NCBI GenBank assembly: GCA_902617895.1
Contig: CACMYJ010000002.1
Span: 142,572 to 206,571, forward strand
Source: an uncultured Pelagibacteraceae bacterium
Lineage (GTDB): Bacteria > Pseudomonadota > Alphaproteobacteria > Pelagibacterales > Pelagibacteraceae
DNA length: 64,000 nucleotides
Reading direction: 5' to 3'
Of the stretch, positions 1 to 10,145 are shown piece after piece. The stretch's first letter is position 1. Each line of letters opens with the position of its first letter. Position numbers and translations under genes: made by a program. The notes under the pieces were generated by a model. It had not been told where the DNA came from, made no database searches, and saw only the letters and a program-made list of their open reading frames with translations.

Positions 1-119
1 GGCAATGCCCTACTTACTATAACGCTCATAGCGTAGGACAAATATGAAGAACTCATCTCATCATACATTGAGATTGGTTTAATATTATTATTTATTTTTG
101 GAATTTCGTTTTTTTCCAT
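1..119 (-). CDS. gyrA: DNA gyrase subunit A, N-terminal fragment (cut by window edge)
   Basis: The complement of the first 119 bases reads from an ATG at 119-117 without a stop to the window edge, giving 39 codons. The translation contains SYLSYAMSVIVSRALP, the hallmark N-terminal block of GyrA (usually SYLDYAMSVIVxRALPD), the start of the breakage-reunion domain. GyrA and GyrB form the ATP-driven topoisomerase that adds negative supercoils; the catalytic Tyr lies outside the window. The start codon is 5 nt after the ssb stop, so ssb and gyrA are probably cotranscribed. The identification rests on a short but highly diagnostic stretch. Confidence 0.93.
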   Translation of the reverse strand, partial: MEKNEIPKINNNIKPISMYDEMSSSYLSYAMSVIVSRAL

Positions 120-124
120 ATTAA

Positions 125-574
125 TTAAAATGGAATATCGTCGTCTAACCCACTTTGATCTGGTACAGGCGCATCATCAAAATTTTGTTTTTTATCTTGT
201 GATGTAATATTATTTTGATTACCGCCTCCAAGCATTGTTAATGATGAGTTATAACCTTGAATTAAAATTTCAGTTGAGTATTTGTCTTGACCACTTTGTT
301 CATCTTTCCACTTTCTTGTTGAAAGTTGACCTTCAACGTATACTTGTGCACCTTTTTTTAAATATTGCTGAACAACATTTACCAAACCTTCGTTAAAAAC
401 CACTATTCTATGCCACTCAGTCTTTTCTTTTTTTTCTCCTGTATTTTTATCTTTCCAGGACTGGCTTGTAGCTAGACTAAGTCTTGCAACGCTTTTACCA
501 TTCACCATTTGCTTGACTTCTGGATCTGCGCCCAAACGACCAATTAATAATACTTTATTTAAACTACCAGCCAT
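125..574 (-). CDS. ssb: Single-stranded DNA-binding protein
   Basis: A 149-residue protein with an OB fold over roughly residues 5-108 ([16 protein letters not shown] at the start, EWHRIVVF in the middle) and the acidic C-terminal tip DDDIPF that docks SSB partner proteins. It coats single-stranded DNA in replication and repair. The linker between fold and tip is Gln/Asn-rich and short, as in streamlined alphaproteobacteria. It is divergent from uvrA across an 81-nt gap that must hold both promoters, and 5 nt upstream of gyrA. Length and both ends match the family. Confidence 0.97.
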   Translation of the reverse strand: MAGSLNKVLLIGRLGADPEVKQMVNGKSVARLSLATSQSWKDKNTGEKKEKTEWHRIVVFNEGLVNVVQQYLKKGAQVYVEGQLSTRKWKDEQSGQDKYSTEILIQGYNSSLTMLGGGNQNNITSQDKKQNFDDAPVPDQSGLDDDIPF

Positions 575-655
575 AATATTTTAATATTTAAGAATGTTTA
601 TTATATCACTTATTAACTTGAATATTAATTTTATTAATCTAAAGCAACAAAAATT

Positions 656-3532
656 ATGCTTAAAAAGATAGTTATTAAGGGCGCAAAAGAGCACAATTTA
701 AAGAATATAACGCTTGAGATTCCAAAAGAAAAATTTGTAGTAATCACAGGTTTATCTGGATCAGGAAAATCATCTTTAGCATTTGATACTGTTTATGCTG
801 AAGGACAGAGACGATACGTTGAGAGCTTGTCAGCTTATGCAAGACAGTTCTTAGATAAAATGAAAAAACCAAATGTAGATTTAATAGAAGGTTTAAGTCC
901 AGCGATCTCAATTGAACAAAAAAACACATCAAAAAATCCAAGATCCACAGTTGCAACAGTTACAGAAATTTATGACTACATGAGAGTTCTTTATGCAAGA
1001 GCTGGTATTCCCTACTCTCCATTTACAGGGCTACCAATCACTTCTCAAACAATAAGTCAAATTGTTGATAAAATTAAAACACTGCCAAAAAAATCAACAA
1101 TTTTTTTATATGCACCAGTTGTTAGGGGAAGAAAAGGAGAATATAGAAAAGACATACTTGGCTACAAGAAAAGAGGATTTAGAAAAATTAAAGTTGATAA
1201 TAAACTTTATGATATTGATGACGTTCCAGAATTAAATAAAAAATTGAAACATGATATTGCAGTTCTTGTTGATAGAATTGTTTTAAATGCTTCATTAGGT
1301 AACAGGTTAGCTGAAAGTGTTGAAACAGCAGTTAACCTAGCAAATGGATTAATGTTTGTAGAATATGAAGATGAAACACTACCAAAAAAATTTAGAAAGA
1401 CTGAAAATTTGATATTTTCAACTAAGTTTGCCTGTCCTGAAAGTGGTTTTACAATTGAAGAAATAGAACCAAGGCTTTTTTCTTTTAATAGCCCTTATGG
1501 TGCCTGTGAGGAATGCGAGGGTATTGGTGTTAAATTAAATGTGGATCCAAAATTAGTTGTGCCTGATGAAAAGAAAACAATTGCAGATGGAGCTATTGAG
1601 CCTTGGTCAAAGTCTTCCTCTTTATACTATGCTCAAACTTTAGCATCAATTTCGAAACATTATGGTTTCTCATTAAATGATAGGTGGTCAAAATTACCAA
1701 AAAAAATTAAAGATGTAATTTTATTTGGATCTGATGAAGAAGAAATCAAATTTTCATATGATGATGGATACGAAAAGTATTCACATAAAAAAACTTTCGA
1801 AGGGGTGGTTAATAATTTAGAAAGAAGATTTTTAGAAACTGATAGTGATTGGAAAAGAGAAGAAATATCTCAATATCAATCAGATACAAAATGTGAAAGA
1901 TGTAATGGGCATAGACTTAAAGATGAGGCTCTTTGTGTTAAAATTAATGAACTTAATATTAGTGAAGTAACTGAAAAATCTATATTTGACGCAAAGGAAT
2001 GGTTTAGATCGCTTGAGACAAAATTAGATAAACGTCAACTTAAAATTGCTCAGCATATTTTAAAAGAAATTAACGAAAGATTGAATTTTCTCTTAAATGT
2101 CGGTCTTGACTACTTAACTTTATCAAGAGAATCTGGAACTTTATCAGGTGGCGAAGCTCAGCGAATAAGACTGGCTTCTCAGATAGGTTCTGGATTAACT
2201 GGAGTTTTATATGTTCTTGATGAACCATCTATTGGTTTACACCAAAAGGATAATGTTAAATTAATAAATGCATTAAAAAGACTTAGAGATTTAGGAAATA
2301 CAGTCATAGTTGTAGAACATGATACTGAAACAATGGAAAATGCAGATCATATAATCGATCTTGGACCAGAAGCTGGAAACAAAGGTGGTGAAGTAATTGC
2401 CCAAGGATCTTATAAAGATATATTAAATAATAACGATAGTATTACTGGAAGATACTTATCAAACAAAAGTTTCATACCAATACCAAGAACTAGAAGATTA
2501 GCAAAAAATGGAAGGTTTTTAGAAATTAATGGAGCAAGTGGTAATAATTTAAACAATGTAAATCTTAAAATTCCACTTGGGAGTTTTACTTGTGTAACTG
2601 GTGTTTCTGGAAGCGGTAAATCAACATTAATACTTCAAACACTTTATAACGCTCTAAATCTTACACTTAATAATAACAAATCAAGAAAAATACCAAAACC
2701 TTTTAGAGGTTTTAAAGGTATTGAATTAGTAGATAAAATTATTGATATAGATCAATCCCCTATTGGAAGAACTCCTAGATCTAATCCGGCTACTTATACG
2801 GGAGCATTTGGTCCAATAAGAGACTGGTTTACTAATTTGCCTGAGTCAAAAAGCAGAGGCTACAAACCTGGAAGGTTTTCATTTAACGTTAAAGGTGGAA
2901 GATGTGAAGCTTGTGAAGGAGATGGGGTAATAACGTATGAAATGCACTTTTTACCAGATGTTTATATAACTTGTGATGAATGCAAAGGAACTAGATACAA
3001 TAGAGAAACATTAGAAATTAAATTTAAAGATAAAAGTATTGCAGACGTTTTAAATATGACAGTAGATGAGGGTTGTGAATATTTTGAAAACATCTCTAAT
3101 ATAAAAACGAAATTGCTTACACTTAAGAAAGTTGGATTAGGCTATATAAAAATTGGTCAACAAGCCACTACTCTATCAGGTGGTGAAGCTCAAAGAATAA
3201 AATTAGCAAAAGAATTATCTAAAAGATCAACAGGAAGAACAATATATATATTGGATGAACCAACAACTGGACTGCATCAACATGATATTAAAAAATTATT
3301 AGAGATATTACATACATTTGTTGCAACTGGAAATACTGTAGTTGTAATAGAACATAATTTAGATGTGATTAAAACAGCTGATTATATTGTTGATATGGGC
3401 CCAGATGGTGGTGTAAAGGGAGGAAATATCATAGCAGAGGGAAAACCTGAAGAAATTATCAATGCTAAAGATAGTTATACAGGTAAATTTTTAAAACCAA
3501 TGTTGGACAATAAGTTCAAAAAAACTGCTTAA
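656..3532 (+). CDS. uvrA: Excinuclease ABC subunit A
   Basis: A 958-residue damage-recognition ATPase of nucleotide excision repair. It has the two ABC modules of UvrA: Walker A motifs GLSGSGKS near residue 33 and GVSGSGKS near residue 648, and signature motifs [12 protein letters not shown] near 495 and [12 protein letters not shown] near 840. Zinc-binding Cys pairs are visible (CEECEG, CERCNG, CEACEG, CDECKG). The first zinc site reads CPESG rather than the E. coli CPIC, so one Cys is Ser; I recall the same variant in other alphaproteobacteria. Full length for the family. Divergent from ssb. Confidence 0.98.
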   Translation: MLKKIVIKGAKEHNLKNITLEIPKEKFVVITGLSGSGKSSLAFDTVYAEGQRRYVESLSAYARQFLDKMKKPNVDLIEGLSPAISIEQKNTSKNPRSTVATVTEIYDYMRVLYARAGIPYSPFTGLPITSQTISQIVDKIKTLPKKSTIFLYAPVVRGRKGEYRKDILGYKKRGFRKIKVDNKLYDIDDVPELNKKLKHDIAVLVDRIVLNASLGNRLAESVETAVNLANGLMFVEYEDETLPKKFRKTENLIFSTKFACPESGFTIEEIEPRLFSFNSPYGACEECEGIGVKLNVDPKLVVPDEKKTIADGAIEPWSKSSSLYYAQTLASISKHYGFSLNDRWSKLPKKIKDVILFGSDEEEIKFSYDDGYEKYSHKKTFEGVVNNLERRFLETDSDWKREEISQYQSDTKCERCNGHRLKDEALCVKINELNISEVTEKSIFDAKEWFRSLETKLDKRQLKIAQHILKEINERLNFLLNVGLDYLTLSRESGTLSGGEAQRIRLASQIGSGLTGVLYVLDEPSIGLHQKDNVKLINALKRLRDLGNTVIVVEHDTETMENADHIIDLGPEAGNKGGEVIAQGSYKDILNNNDSITGRYLSNKSFIPIPRTRRLAKNGRFLEINGASGNNLNNVNLKIPLGSFTCVTGVSGSGKSTLILQTLYNALNLTLNNNKSRKIPKPFRGFKGIELVDKIIDIDQSPIGRTPRSNPATYTGAFGPIRDWFTNLPESKSRGYKPGRFSFNVKGGRCEACEGDGVITYEMHFLPDVYITCDECKGTRYNRETLEIKFKDKSIADVLNMTVDEGCEYFENISNIKTKLLTLKKVGLGYIKIGQQATTLSGGEAQRIKLAKELSKRSTGRTIYILDEPTTGLHQHDIKKLLEILHTFVATGNTVVVIEHNLDVIKTADYIVDMGPDGGVKGGNIIAEGKPEEIINAKDSYTGKFLKPMLDNKFKKTA

Positions 3533-3566
3533 ATTTTAATTAAAAATGTTATAAATTATAAATATT

Positions 3567-4169
3567 ATGACTTCGATTCTTCAATCATTATCAAAAACAG
3601 TTCATATCTCTTTAGCTTTATCCATTTTGCTGTTTTTAGGTTTATATTTTGGAAATGGTGGTTTTGATATCGACCTGGTGTTTTGGAGTTGGTTATTTAG
3701 ATATATACATGTCATTGTTGCAATAATGTGGATTGGTTTACTATGGTATTTTAATTTCGTTCAGATACCAAATATGGCAAAAATACCTGACGAACAAAAA
3801 CCAGCTATTGGAAAAGTAATAGCTCCTGCAGCTCTGTTTTGGTTTAGATGGGCAGCTTTAGTTACTGTAATATCAGGTCTGATCTTAGCTTATTTAAACG
3901 GTTATGTTCATCAAGCTATGACATTAGGAATTGGATCAGGTGGTGGAAAAGCAACAGCTATAGGTATTGGCATGTGGTTAGGAATTATAATGGCATTTAA
4001 TGTTTGGTTTGTGATTTGGCCAAATCAGAAAAAAGCTTTAGGCATTATTGAGGTTGAAGCTGAAGTTAAAGCTAAATCTGCAAAAACAGCTATGTTATTT
4101 TCGAGAACAAATACGCTTTTATCCTTACCAATGCTTCTGACGATGGTAATAGCACAAAACCTTTATTAA
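3567..4169 (+). CDS. PuuD-like urate-hydroxylase membrane-domain protein
   Basis: A 200-residue integral membrane protein with about five hydrophobic segments (roughly 13-30, 37-60, 90-112, 135-153, 178-198). The pattern YIHVIVAIMWIGLLWYFNF and a following FWFRWAALVTV resemble the N-terminal membrane domain of the PuuD urate hydroxylase family. The soluble cytochrome-c part of true PuuD is absent, so the urate-oxidising function should not be assumed. It follows uvrA by 34 nt and its stop overlaps the convergent secF stop by 4 nt. The family call is from recognition of the membrane domain only; function is unknown. Confidence 0.6.
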   Translation: MTSILQSLSKTVHISLALSILLFLGLYFGNGGFDIDLVFWSWLFRYIHVIVAIMWIGLLWYFNFVQIPNMAKIPDEQKPAIGKVIAPAALFWFRWAALVTVISGLILAYLNGYVHQAMTLGIGSGGGKATAIGIGMWLGIIMAFNVWFVIWPNQKKALGIIEVEAEVKAKSAKTAMLFSRTNTLLSLPMLLTMVIAQNLY

Positions 4170-5059
4170 TCTTTTTCTTCTTTAATTATTGTTCGTTGGC
4201 TGACCTTGAGTGCAACCAAAATAGGATTTGCGATATATATTGAAGAGTAAGTTCCAAAAATAACTCCTAATATCATTGCTAATGAAAATCCTTTGAGTAT
4301 TTCACCACCAAAAAAGTAAATTGATAGCAGAGCTAATAATGTAGTCACAGAGGTGATAATTGTTCTAGATAAAGTTTCATTAATTGAAATATTTGTTAAG
4401 TCAAAAATTTTAATATCAGAGTATTTTCTTAAATTCTCTCTCACTCTATCAAATATTACAACGGTATCATTCATAGAGTAACCAACAATAGTTAAAACAG
4501 CTGCAACTATAGAAAGATTTATCTCAAGTGAAAAAATTGAAAATATGCCCAATGTAATAATAACATCATGAAATATAGCCAAAATAGCACCTAAACTAAA
4601 TTGCCATTCAAATCTTATCCAAATATACAATAGCATTGCTGCAAGCGACAAACTTATAGCTATAATTCCAGATTTTAAGAGTTCTGAGCTTACTTTAGGA
4701 CCAACATTTTCTACTCTTCTAAAGTCGACATCACCAATAGAGCTAGATAATTTATTCTGAATATTTTTAATAAATTCAGGATCATTTGAATTTTGCTTTT
4801 CAAATTTAACAATAAAATCTGTTTCATTGCCAAATTTTTTGACAGATACATCTCCTAAATTCATTTGATTAAAGCTGTCTCTAATAAGACTAATATTGTT
4901 AGTTTTATCTGTAGTTCTTAATTCAATTAATGTACCACCTTTAAAATCAACACCATAATTTAATCCTTTAAAAATTAAAAATACTAAAGAGACAGCAATA
5001 AGAATTAATGATAATACATTAAATTGTCTATAAAATTTATTGAAAGAAATATTTGTCAT
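4166..5059 (-). CDS. secF: Preprotein translocase subunit SecF
   Basis: A 297-residue inner-membrane protein with an N-terminal membrane segment, the motif GLNYGVDFKGGT, a periplasmic domain, and five further membrane segments from about residue 133 on, including VGYSMNDTVVIFDRVREN. SecF works with SecD to drive the late, proton-motive-force-dependent stage of Sec export. It begins 1 nt after the secD stop, in the order yajC-secD-secF. Full length. Confidence 0.97.
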   Translation of the reverse strand: MTNISFNKFYRQFNVLSLILIAVSLVFLIFKGLNYGVDFKGGTLIELRTTDKTNNISLIRDSFNQMNLGDVSVKKFGNETDFIVKFEKQNSNDPEFIKNIQNKLSSSIGDVDFRRVENVGPKVSSELLKSGIIAISLSLAAMLLYIWIRFEWQFSLGAILAIFHDVIITLGIFSIFSLEINLSIVAAVLTIVGYSMNDTVVIFDRVRENLRKYSDIKIFDLTNISINETLSRTIITSVTTLLALLSIYFFGGEILKGFSLAMILGVIFGTYSSIYIANPILVALKVSQRTIIKEEKD

Positions 5060-5060
5060 T

Positions 5061-6614
5061 TTATAATAGCTGTTCCTTTTCTTTATTTCTTACCACATAA
5101 AAAGAAGTTAATAATCTTGCTATAAAATAAACTGAGAACAATGTAGTTAATATTCCAACACCTAATGTTACTGAAAAACCTTTTACAGGCCCCGACCCCA
5201 TAAAAAATAAAATGAATGCTGCAATTAATGTTGTGATATTGGCATCTAAAATAGTTGTTCTTGATTTTGTATATCCAGCATCAAAGGCTATTATAGGATT
5301 TTTCTCATTTTTAGTTTCTTCTTTAATACGCTCAAAAATCAGAACATTTGCGTCTACTGCCATACCCACTGTTAAGATAATACCTGCGATTCCAGGTAAA
5401 GTTAATGTTGCTTCAAACAAAGTTAAAATACCAATTAATAAAAAAAGATTTGAAACCAGAGCTAAATTAGCAATTAAACCGAATGTTCTATATTTATAAA
5501 TCATAAATAGAATAACCAATAAAAAACCAATAATTAAAGATAAAATACCAGCATCTATTGAATCTTGACCTAAGTCAGGCCCAACCGTTCTTTCTTCAAT
5601 GATATTTAAAGGCGCAGGTAAGGCTCCTGATCTTAATAACAACGCTAGATCAGTTGCTGATTGAAATGTGAAACCACCAGAAATTTGTCCAGAGCCACTA
5701 ATTATAGGCTCTCTAATTGTTGGAGCACTAATTATTTTTCCATCTAGCACTATTGCTAACTGTTTACCAACTCCAGTACTAGTTGCTCTACCAAATTTTT
5801 TAGCTCCTACTCTATCTAAACTAAAAGAAACTACTGTTTCATTAGTTTCTGTGTTCATTGTTGGTTTTGCATCAATTAAGTTATCACCACTTAAAATTAT
5901 CCTTTTACCAACTATTGCGTCTCTGGAACCATCTTCAAAAGATAATTTTTCAGTTCCGAACGACTCTTCATTATTTTGTGAAATAAACTGAAAAGTAAGA
6001 TTTGCTGTCTTTCCTAATAGTGATTTAATTCTGTTAGGGTCATCTAAACCAGGCAATTCAACCAAAATTCTATCATTTCCTCTTTTTAAAATATTGGGCT
6101 CATTCGTTCCAACTTCATCTACTCTTCTTCTTACGATTTCAATAGCTTGATCTAATGAGGAATTTTTTAGTAAAACTAATCCATATCTTGAATATGTTAA
6201 ATTAAAAAAATTTCCATTTTCTGATACATCAAACTCGTGTGATTTATATTGTTGATAATATGCATTAATATCACTTTCTTTATCATTTAAGATATTTTTA
6301 ACATTTTCAAATTCGTTATCTGATGCCTCAAATAAAATTGTGTTTTCTTTTAATGAAAAATTTTTTAAACTTATTTCTTTTTCTTTAAAATATCTTTTTA
6401 GTTCAATTATTTTTGCTTGTAATTTTTGAGTAATTACTGGCTGATTATCTATTTCAAGAAGTAGATATGAACCTCCTTGTAAATCCAAACCTAAATTAAT
6501 ATTTTTTGAAAAAAATTTATCATCAAATTTAATAAAATTTGAAAAAGCAAAATAAGAAAAAATAATTGTAAAAATAATTACTGAAATTATTCTTAATTTT
6601 GAAAAGTATAACAC
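5061..6614 (-). CDS. secD: Preprotein translocase subunit SecD
   Basis: A 517-residue protein with an N-terminal membrane helix followed by NLGLDLQGGSYLLLEID, a long periplasmic P1 region with the block IEIVRRRVDEVGTNEPNI, and a C-terminal bundle of five membrane segments carrying VGMAVDANVLIFERIKEE. These are the conserved SecD blocks. It partners SecF and YajC at SecYEG. It lies 14 nt after yajC and abuts secF. Confidence 0.97.
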   Translation of the reverse strand: MLYFSKLRIISVIIFTIIFSYFAFSNFIKFDDKFFSKNINLGLDLQGGSYLLLEIDNQPVITQKLQAKIIELKRYFKEKEISLKNFSLKENTILFEASDNEFENVKNILNDKESDINAYYQQYKSHEFDVSENGNFFNLTYSRYGLVLLKNSSLDQAIEIVRRRVDEVGTNEPNILKRGNDRILVELPGLDDPNRIKSLLGKTANLTFQFISQNNEESFGTEKLSFEDGSRDAIVGKRIILSGDNLIDAKPTMNTETNETVVSFSLDRVGAKKFGRATSTGVGKQLAIVLDGKIISAPTIREPIISGSGQISGGFTFQSATDLALLLRSGALPAPLNIIEERTVGPDLGQDSIDAGILSLIIGFLLVILFMIYKYRTFGLIANLALVSNLFLLIGILTLFEATLTLPGIAGIILTVGMAVDANVLIFERIKEETKNEKNPIIAFDAGYTKSRTTILDANITTLIAAFILFFMGSGPVKGFSVTLGVGILTTLFSVYFIARLLTSFYVVRNKEKEQLL

Positions 6615-6628
6615 TTTTTTTTATTATG

Positions 6629-6913
6629 TTATTTTTTTGGTTCGATGGTAGTGACTAAACCTTGAATTCCAGTTGCTCTGACAACTTCGACATTCACATT
6701 ATCAGAAATTTTTACCTCAACTTTTTCGTTATCAATTATTCTTTCAACGGTACCAACTATTCCTCCAGAGGTAATAACTTTGTCTCCTCTTTTAAGTGCT
6801 TCCACCATGGCTTTGTGGTCTTTTACTTTTTTCTGTTGAGGTCTAATTAGAAAAAAATAGAAAATAACAAAAATTAAAACTAATGGTATAAATTGTCCAA
6901 TTCCAGCATCCAT
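6629..6913 (-). CDS. yajC: Sec translocase accessory subunit YajC
   Basis: A 94-residue protein with one N-terminal membrane helix (about residues 8-23), the characteristic FFLIRPQQKKVKDH block, and a cytoplasmic domain with GDKVITSGGIVGTV. YajC associates with SecDF and YidC. It is the first of the yajC-secD-secF set, 55 nt downstream of serS. Confidence 0.96.
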   Translation of the reverse strand: MDAGIGQFIPLVLIFVIFYFFLIRPQQKKVKDHKAMVEALKRGDKVITSGGIVGTVERIIDNEKVEVKISDNVNVEVVRATGIQGLVTTIEPKK

Positions 6914-6968
6914 AACGTATCCTATTAAGTTAAGGCTATTTATCCTATCTATTATTCAAACTCAACTC

Positions 6969-8228
6969 TTAATTGATAGAAATTTTATCTATATTTGGCA
7001 TATATGGCTTAAGAACATCAGGTATCAAAATAGATCCATCTTCAGTTTGATAATTTTCCATAATAGCAATCATAGTTCTACCAACCGCTAATCCACTACC
7101 ATTAAGTGTACCAACAAATTCTTTTGAATTGTTTTGTCCTTTGTATCTAGCTTTCATTCTCCTTGCTTGGAATGAACCACAAGATGAACAGCTAGAAATC
7201 TCTCTATACTTATTTTCAGATGGAAGCCAAACTTCAATATCATAAGTTTTTTCTGCACTAAAACCCATATCACCAGTACATAAAACAATTTTTCTATAAG
7301 GAAGTTTTAACGCATCCAATATCATTGTAGCAGAGTTAGACATCCTTTCTAACTCCTCTAAACATTTATCGTTTTCTACAATACTTACAAGTTCCACTTT
7401 ATAAAACTGGTGCTGTCTAATCATACCTTTGGTATCTTTACCATAACTACCTGCCTCTTTTCTAAAACATGGTGTTGTCGCAACTACTCTTATAGGTAAT
7501 TCTTTCTTATCCAAAATTCGATTTTTTACAATATTTGTCAAAATTACTTCAGCTGTTGGTATTAAAAACTTTCTTTCTTCACCTTCATCAAGTTTGATTT
7601 CAAACTGATCATTTTCAAATTTTGGTAATTGTCCAGTGCCAAACATTGTTTCGGCAGTTGCAATTAATGGAGGCGATATTTCTGTATAACCATTTTTTTG
7701 CGTATGTGTATCAATCATAAAATTTGATATTGCTCTTTCTAATTGAGCTAATTCTTTTTTAACAAATACAAATCTAGAACCAGTTGTTTTTGTTGCTAGG
7801 TCAAAATCAAGCATATTTAATTTATCTCCTAATTCATAATGAGATTTAGGTTTAAAATTAAAATCTATTATTTCACCCTTTTTTTCAATTTCTTTATTAG
7901 AATTTTCATCTTGTCCTATTGGGACATCACTTAATGGGATATTCGGTATAGAAGATAAAATATCAGTAATCTGCCTTTGTAATTTTATTTGATTTTTGTT
8001 AATTTCCTCAATTTTTAACGAGAGTTCTTTTGATTTTTCAAATAAACTTTGGTCTTTGGATTTTGAAATAGTCTTTTTTTCCATTTCAGATTTTTCTTTT
8101 TCTTGAATAAGCTTTCTGTTTTCCTCATCTAAACTTATTATGTTATCAAGGCTTATATCAATGTTTCGATTTTTAAGTTTTTCCTTAAAGTTTTCGAAGT
8201 CATTTCTGATATCTTTAATATTGTGCAT
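6969..8228 (-). CDS. serS: Seryl-tRNA synthetase
   Basis: A 419-residue class II synthetase that charges tRNA-Ser. The N-terminal tRNA-binding coiled coil (about 25-105) is followed by the catalytic core with motif 2 (CFRKEAGSYGKDTKGMIRQH) and motif 3 (NGSGLAVGRTMIAIMENYQ). I placed the start at the ATG at 8228 rather than one eight codons upstream, because MHNIKDIRNDF is the usual SerS N-terminus. It overlaps the tatC stop by 14 nt, which suggests translational coupling. Confidence 0.96.
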   Translation of the reverse strand: MHNIKDIRNDFENFKEKLKNRNIDISLDNIISLDEENRKLIQEKEKSEMEKKTISKSKDQSLFEKSKELSLKIEEINKNQIKLQRQITDILSSIPNIPLSDVPIGQDENSNKEIEKKGEIIDFNFKPKSHYELGDKLNMLDFDLATKTTGSRFVFVKKELAQLERAISNFMIDTHTQKNGYTEISPPLIATAETMFGTGQLPKFENDQFEIKLDEGEERKFLIPTAEVILTNIVKNRILDKKELPIRVVATTPCFRKEAGSYGKDTKGMIRQHQFYKVELVSIVENDKCLEELERMSNSATMILDALKLPYRKIVLCTGDMGFSAEKTYDIEVWLPSENKYREISSCSSCGSFQARRMKARYKGQNNSKEFVGTLNGSGLAVGRTMIAIMENYQTEDGSILIPDVLKPYMPNIDKISIN

Positions 8229-8985
8229 TTTTTTCTGCCGCTTTCTTTTCAATTATTCCTACAGATATTATTGATAATTCATATAAAATTAATAAGGGTA
8301 TACCTAATCCAATTTGTGTGATTGGATCTGGTGGCGTTAAAATAGCTGCTGCTGCGAATATAATTACAACAACGTATTTTCTTCTCTCTTTAAGAAATGT
8401 AGAATTCACAACTCCAATTCTAGCTAATAAACTTAATACTACTGGTAATTGAAAACTTAATCCAAATGCAAAAATAAGCTTCATTACTAATGATAAATAC
8501 TCGTTTACTTTAGCTTCTAGTTGAATTGGTAAATTTGTGGCTGCCCCTAAACTCTCAAAGGATAAAAAGAACTTTATAGCTAAAGGCATTATTAGATAAT
8601 AAACCAACAATCCTCCAAGCAAGAATAGGATTGGAGTCACCACTAAGTAAGGCATTATAGCTTTCTTTTCATGATTATACAGTCCAGGTGCTATAAATTT
8701 CCAAATTTGGATTAGTATAAATGGGCTTGTGATAAAAAAAGCAGCAAAAAAAGAAACCTTTAAGTATGTTAGAAATGTTTCTTGAAGAGCAGTAAATATT
8801 AATCTTCTATTTGTATCGTCATCTTTTACTGCATTCGCATATGGTTCAACTAAAAATCCATAAATGTACTCAGAAAAATAATAACAAATTACAAATAAAA
8901 TAGCTAAAAATATAAATGAATTTATTAATCTTTTTCTTAATTCAGTTAAATGACTTATGAAACTACCCTCTTTATTTTTACTCAT
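8215..8985 (-). CDS. tatC: Twin-arginine translocase subunit TatC
   Basis: A 256-residue membrane protein with six hydrophobic segments and the TatC signatures HLTELRKRL at the N-terminus and FGLSFQLPVVLSLLARIG near residue 175. It is the receptor for twin-arginine signal peptides. It overlaps tatB by 8 nt and serS by 14 nt. Confidence 0.97.
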   Translation of the reverse strand: MSKNKEGSFISHLTELRKRLINSFIFLAILFVICYYFSEYIYGFLVEPYANAVKDDDTNRRLIFTALQETFLTYLKVSFFAAFFITSPFILIQIWKFIAPGLYNHEKKAIMPYLVVTPILFLLGGLLVYYLIMPLAIKFFLSFESLGAATNLPIQLEAKVNEYLSLVMKLIFAFGLSFQLPVVLSLLARIGVVNSTFLKERRKYVVVIIFAAAAILTPPDPITQIGLGIPLLILYELSIISVGIIEKKAAEKNAQY

Positions 8986-9211
8986 CTTTTTTTTTCTCTT
9001 GATTTTCTGACTTAGGTTTTTCGTCTAAATCAGTATTTAAAGTTTCATTTGTTAAATCACCAACTTGTCCTTGCACATCACGAACATATCTCTTTGCTGT
9101 ACCGATCCATGAACCGATTTTTTTTAACATGTAAGGAAAATCTTTAGGACCTACGACTATAATTGCTATTGAGACTATGATTAGTATTTCTAGCCAGCCA
9201 ATTGACGGCAT
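8978..9211 (-). CDS. tatB: Twin-arginine translocase subunit TatB
   Basis: A 77-residue protein with an N-terminal membrane helix (about 7-22) containing Glu8, followed by VGPKDFPYMLKKIGSWIG, an amphipathic helix and a charged tail. The order tatA-tatB-tatC and the TatB-like GPKD turn distinguish it from TatA. It is short for a TatB, in keeping with a reduced genome. It is 3 nt after tatA and overlaps tatC. Confidence 0.93.
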   Translation of the reverse strand: MPSIGWLEILIIVSIAIIVVGPKDFPYMLKKIGSWIGTAKRYVRDVQGQVGDLTNETLNTDLDEKPKSENQEKKKDE

Positions 9212-9214
9212 TTG

Positions 9215-9412
9215 TTATTCTTTTTTATTAGAGTCTTGATTCTCTGAAATATTTTTAGTTTGGTCATCATCAGTAACATCTGTAGCCATACCTTTTTTAA
9301 AACTTTTGATACCTTTAGCAACATCACCCATCAGGCTAGAGATTTTTCCTCTGCCAAAAAGTAACACTACTAAAATTACTACAATTGCTATTTGCCAAAA
9401 TCCTATACTCAT
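9215..9412 (-). CDS. tatA: Twin-arginine translocase subunit TatA
   Basis: A 65-residue protein with an N-terminal membrane helix, the FGRGK hinge (residues about 19-23), an amphipathic helix ([16 protein letters not shown]) and an acidic tail. TatA oligomers form the Tat translocation pore. First gene of tatABC, 43 nt downstream of scpB. Confidence 0.95.
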   Translation of the reverse strand: MSIGFWQIAIVVILVVLLFGRGKISSLMGDVAKGIKSFKKGMATDVTDDDQTKNISENQDSNKKE

Positions 9413-9455
9413 AAATTATTTATAACCTTATTATTGATTTATTAAAAGTGATTTT

Positions 9456-10145
9456 TTAAGTTTCGTCAGATTTAAGGGTACTACTCAACATTTCATCAAT
9501 ATCAGAATAAATATTTTCCTTTTTATCAACTTGTTTTTCTTTAAAAAATTTGCCTGTTCCAAATATTGAAGAGTCTACACTTGATGTATCAATTAGGCCT
9601 GCCGAACCTAATTCATTAACAGTTGGCAAATCAGATAATTTTTGTAGATTAAAATGACTTAAAAATTCATCTGTAGTCCCGTATTGTATTGGTTTGCCTG
9701 GAACATTTTTTCTACCTTCATGTTTAACCCAATTTAACTCCATTAGAATTTCCAAGGTATTAGTTCCAAAAGCTACACCTCTTATCTCCTCAATTTCAGA
9801 TCTTGTAACAGGTTGATGATAGACAATAATAGCAAGAGTTTCGATTGCAGCTCTAGATAATTTTTTTTCAACAGTTTTTTGTTCTGACATTAAAGAGGAT
9901 AAATTAACTGCAGTTCTAAATGACCATTTATTAGATATGCAAATCAAATTAATACCTCTATTTGAGTAAAAATCTCTTAACTTTTCCAGTGATTGCTGAA
10001 TATCTGTTTGTTTAGATAATTTTGACTCTATTGTTTCAACTGAAAGAGGTTCAGCAGCAGCGAATACAATAGCCTCAATCTCTCTTTCTACATCGGTGAG
10101 TTTAGTTGGAAAACTTACAATATTATTTTTTTTAATTTTGTTCAT
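9456..10145 (-). CDS. scpB: Segregation and condensation protein B
   Basis: A 229-residue ScpB (kleisin partner) with the winged-helix repeat region IEAIVFAAAEPLSVETIESKL and AAIETLAIIVYHQPVTRSEIEEIRGV. Together with ScpA and SMC it forms the bacterial condensin. Its start overlaps the scpA stop by one nucleotide. The C-terminal tail after about residue 185 is low-complexity and charged. Confidence 0.95.
   Translation of the reverse strand: MNKIKKNNIVSFPTKLTDVEREIEAIVFAAAEPLSVETIESKLSKQTDIQQSLEKLRDFYSNRGINLICISNKWSFRTAVNLSSLMSEQKTVEKKLSRAAIETLAIIVYHQPVTRSEIEEIRGVAFGTNTLEILMELNWVKHEGRKNVPGKPIQYGTTDEFLSHFNLQKLSDLPTVNELGSAGLIDTSSVDSSIFGTGKFFKEKQVDKKENIYSDIDEMLSSTLKSDET

Noticed and set aside
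1..60. A palindromic stem (ACGCT-CAT-AGCGT) and apparent lack of a gene at the window edge, possibly a small RNA
   Set aside because: The complement encodes the GyrA N-terminus in one open frame, so the stem is coding sequence.
3567..4169. Assigning urate oxidation to the PuuD-like protein
   Set aside because: Only the membrane domain is present, with no cytochrome c domain and no purine-degradation genes nearby.
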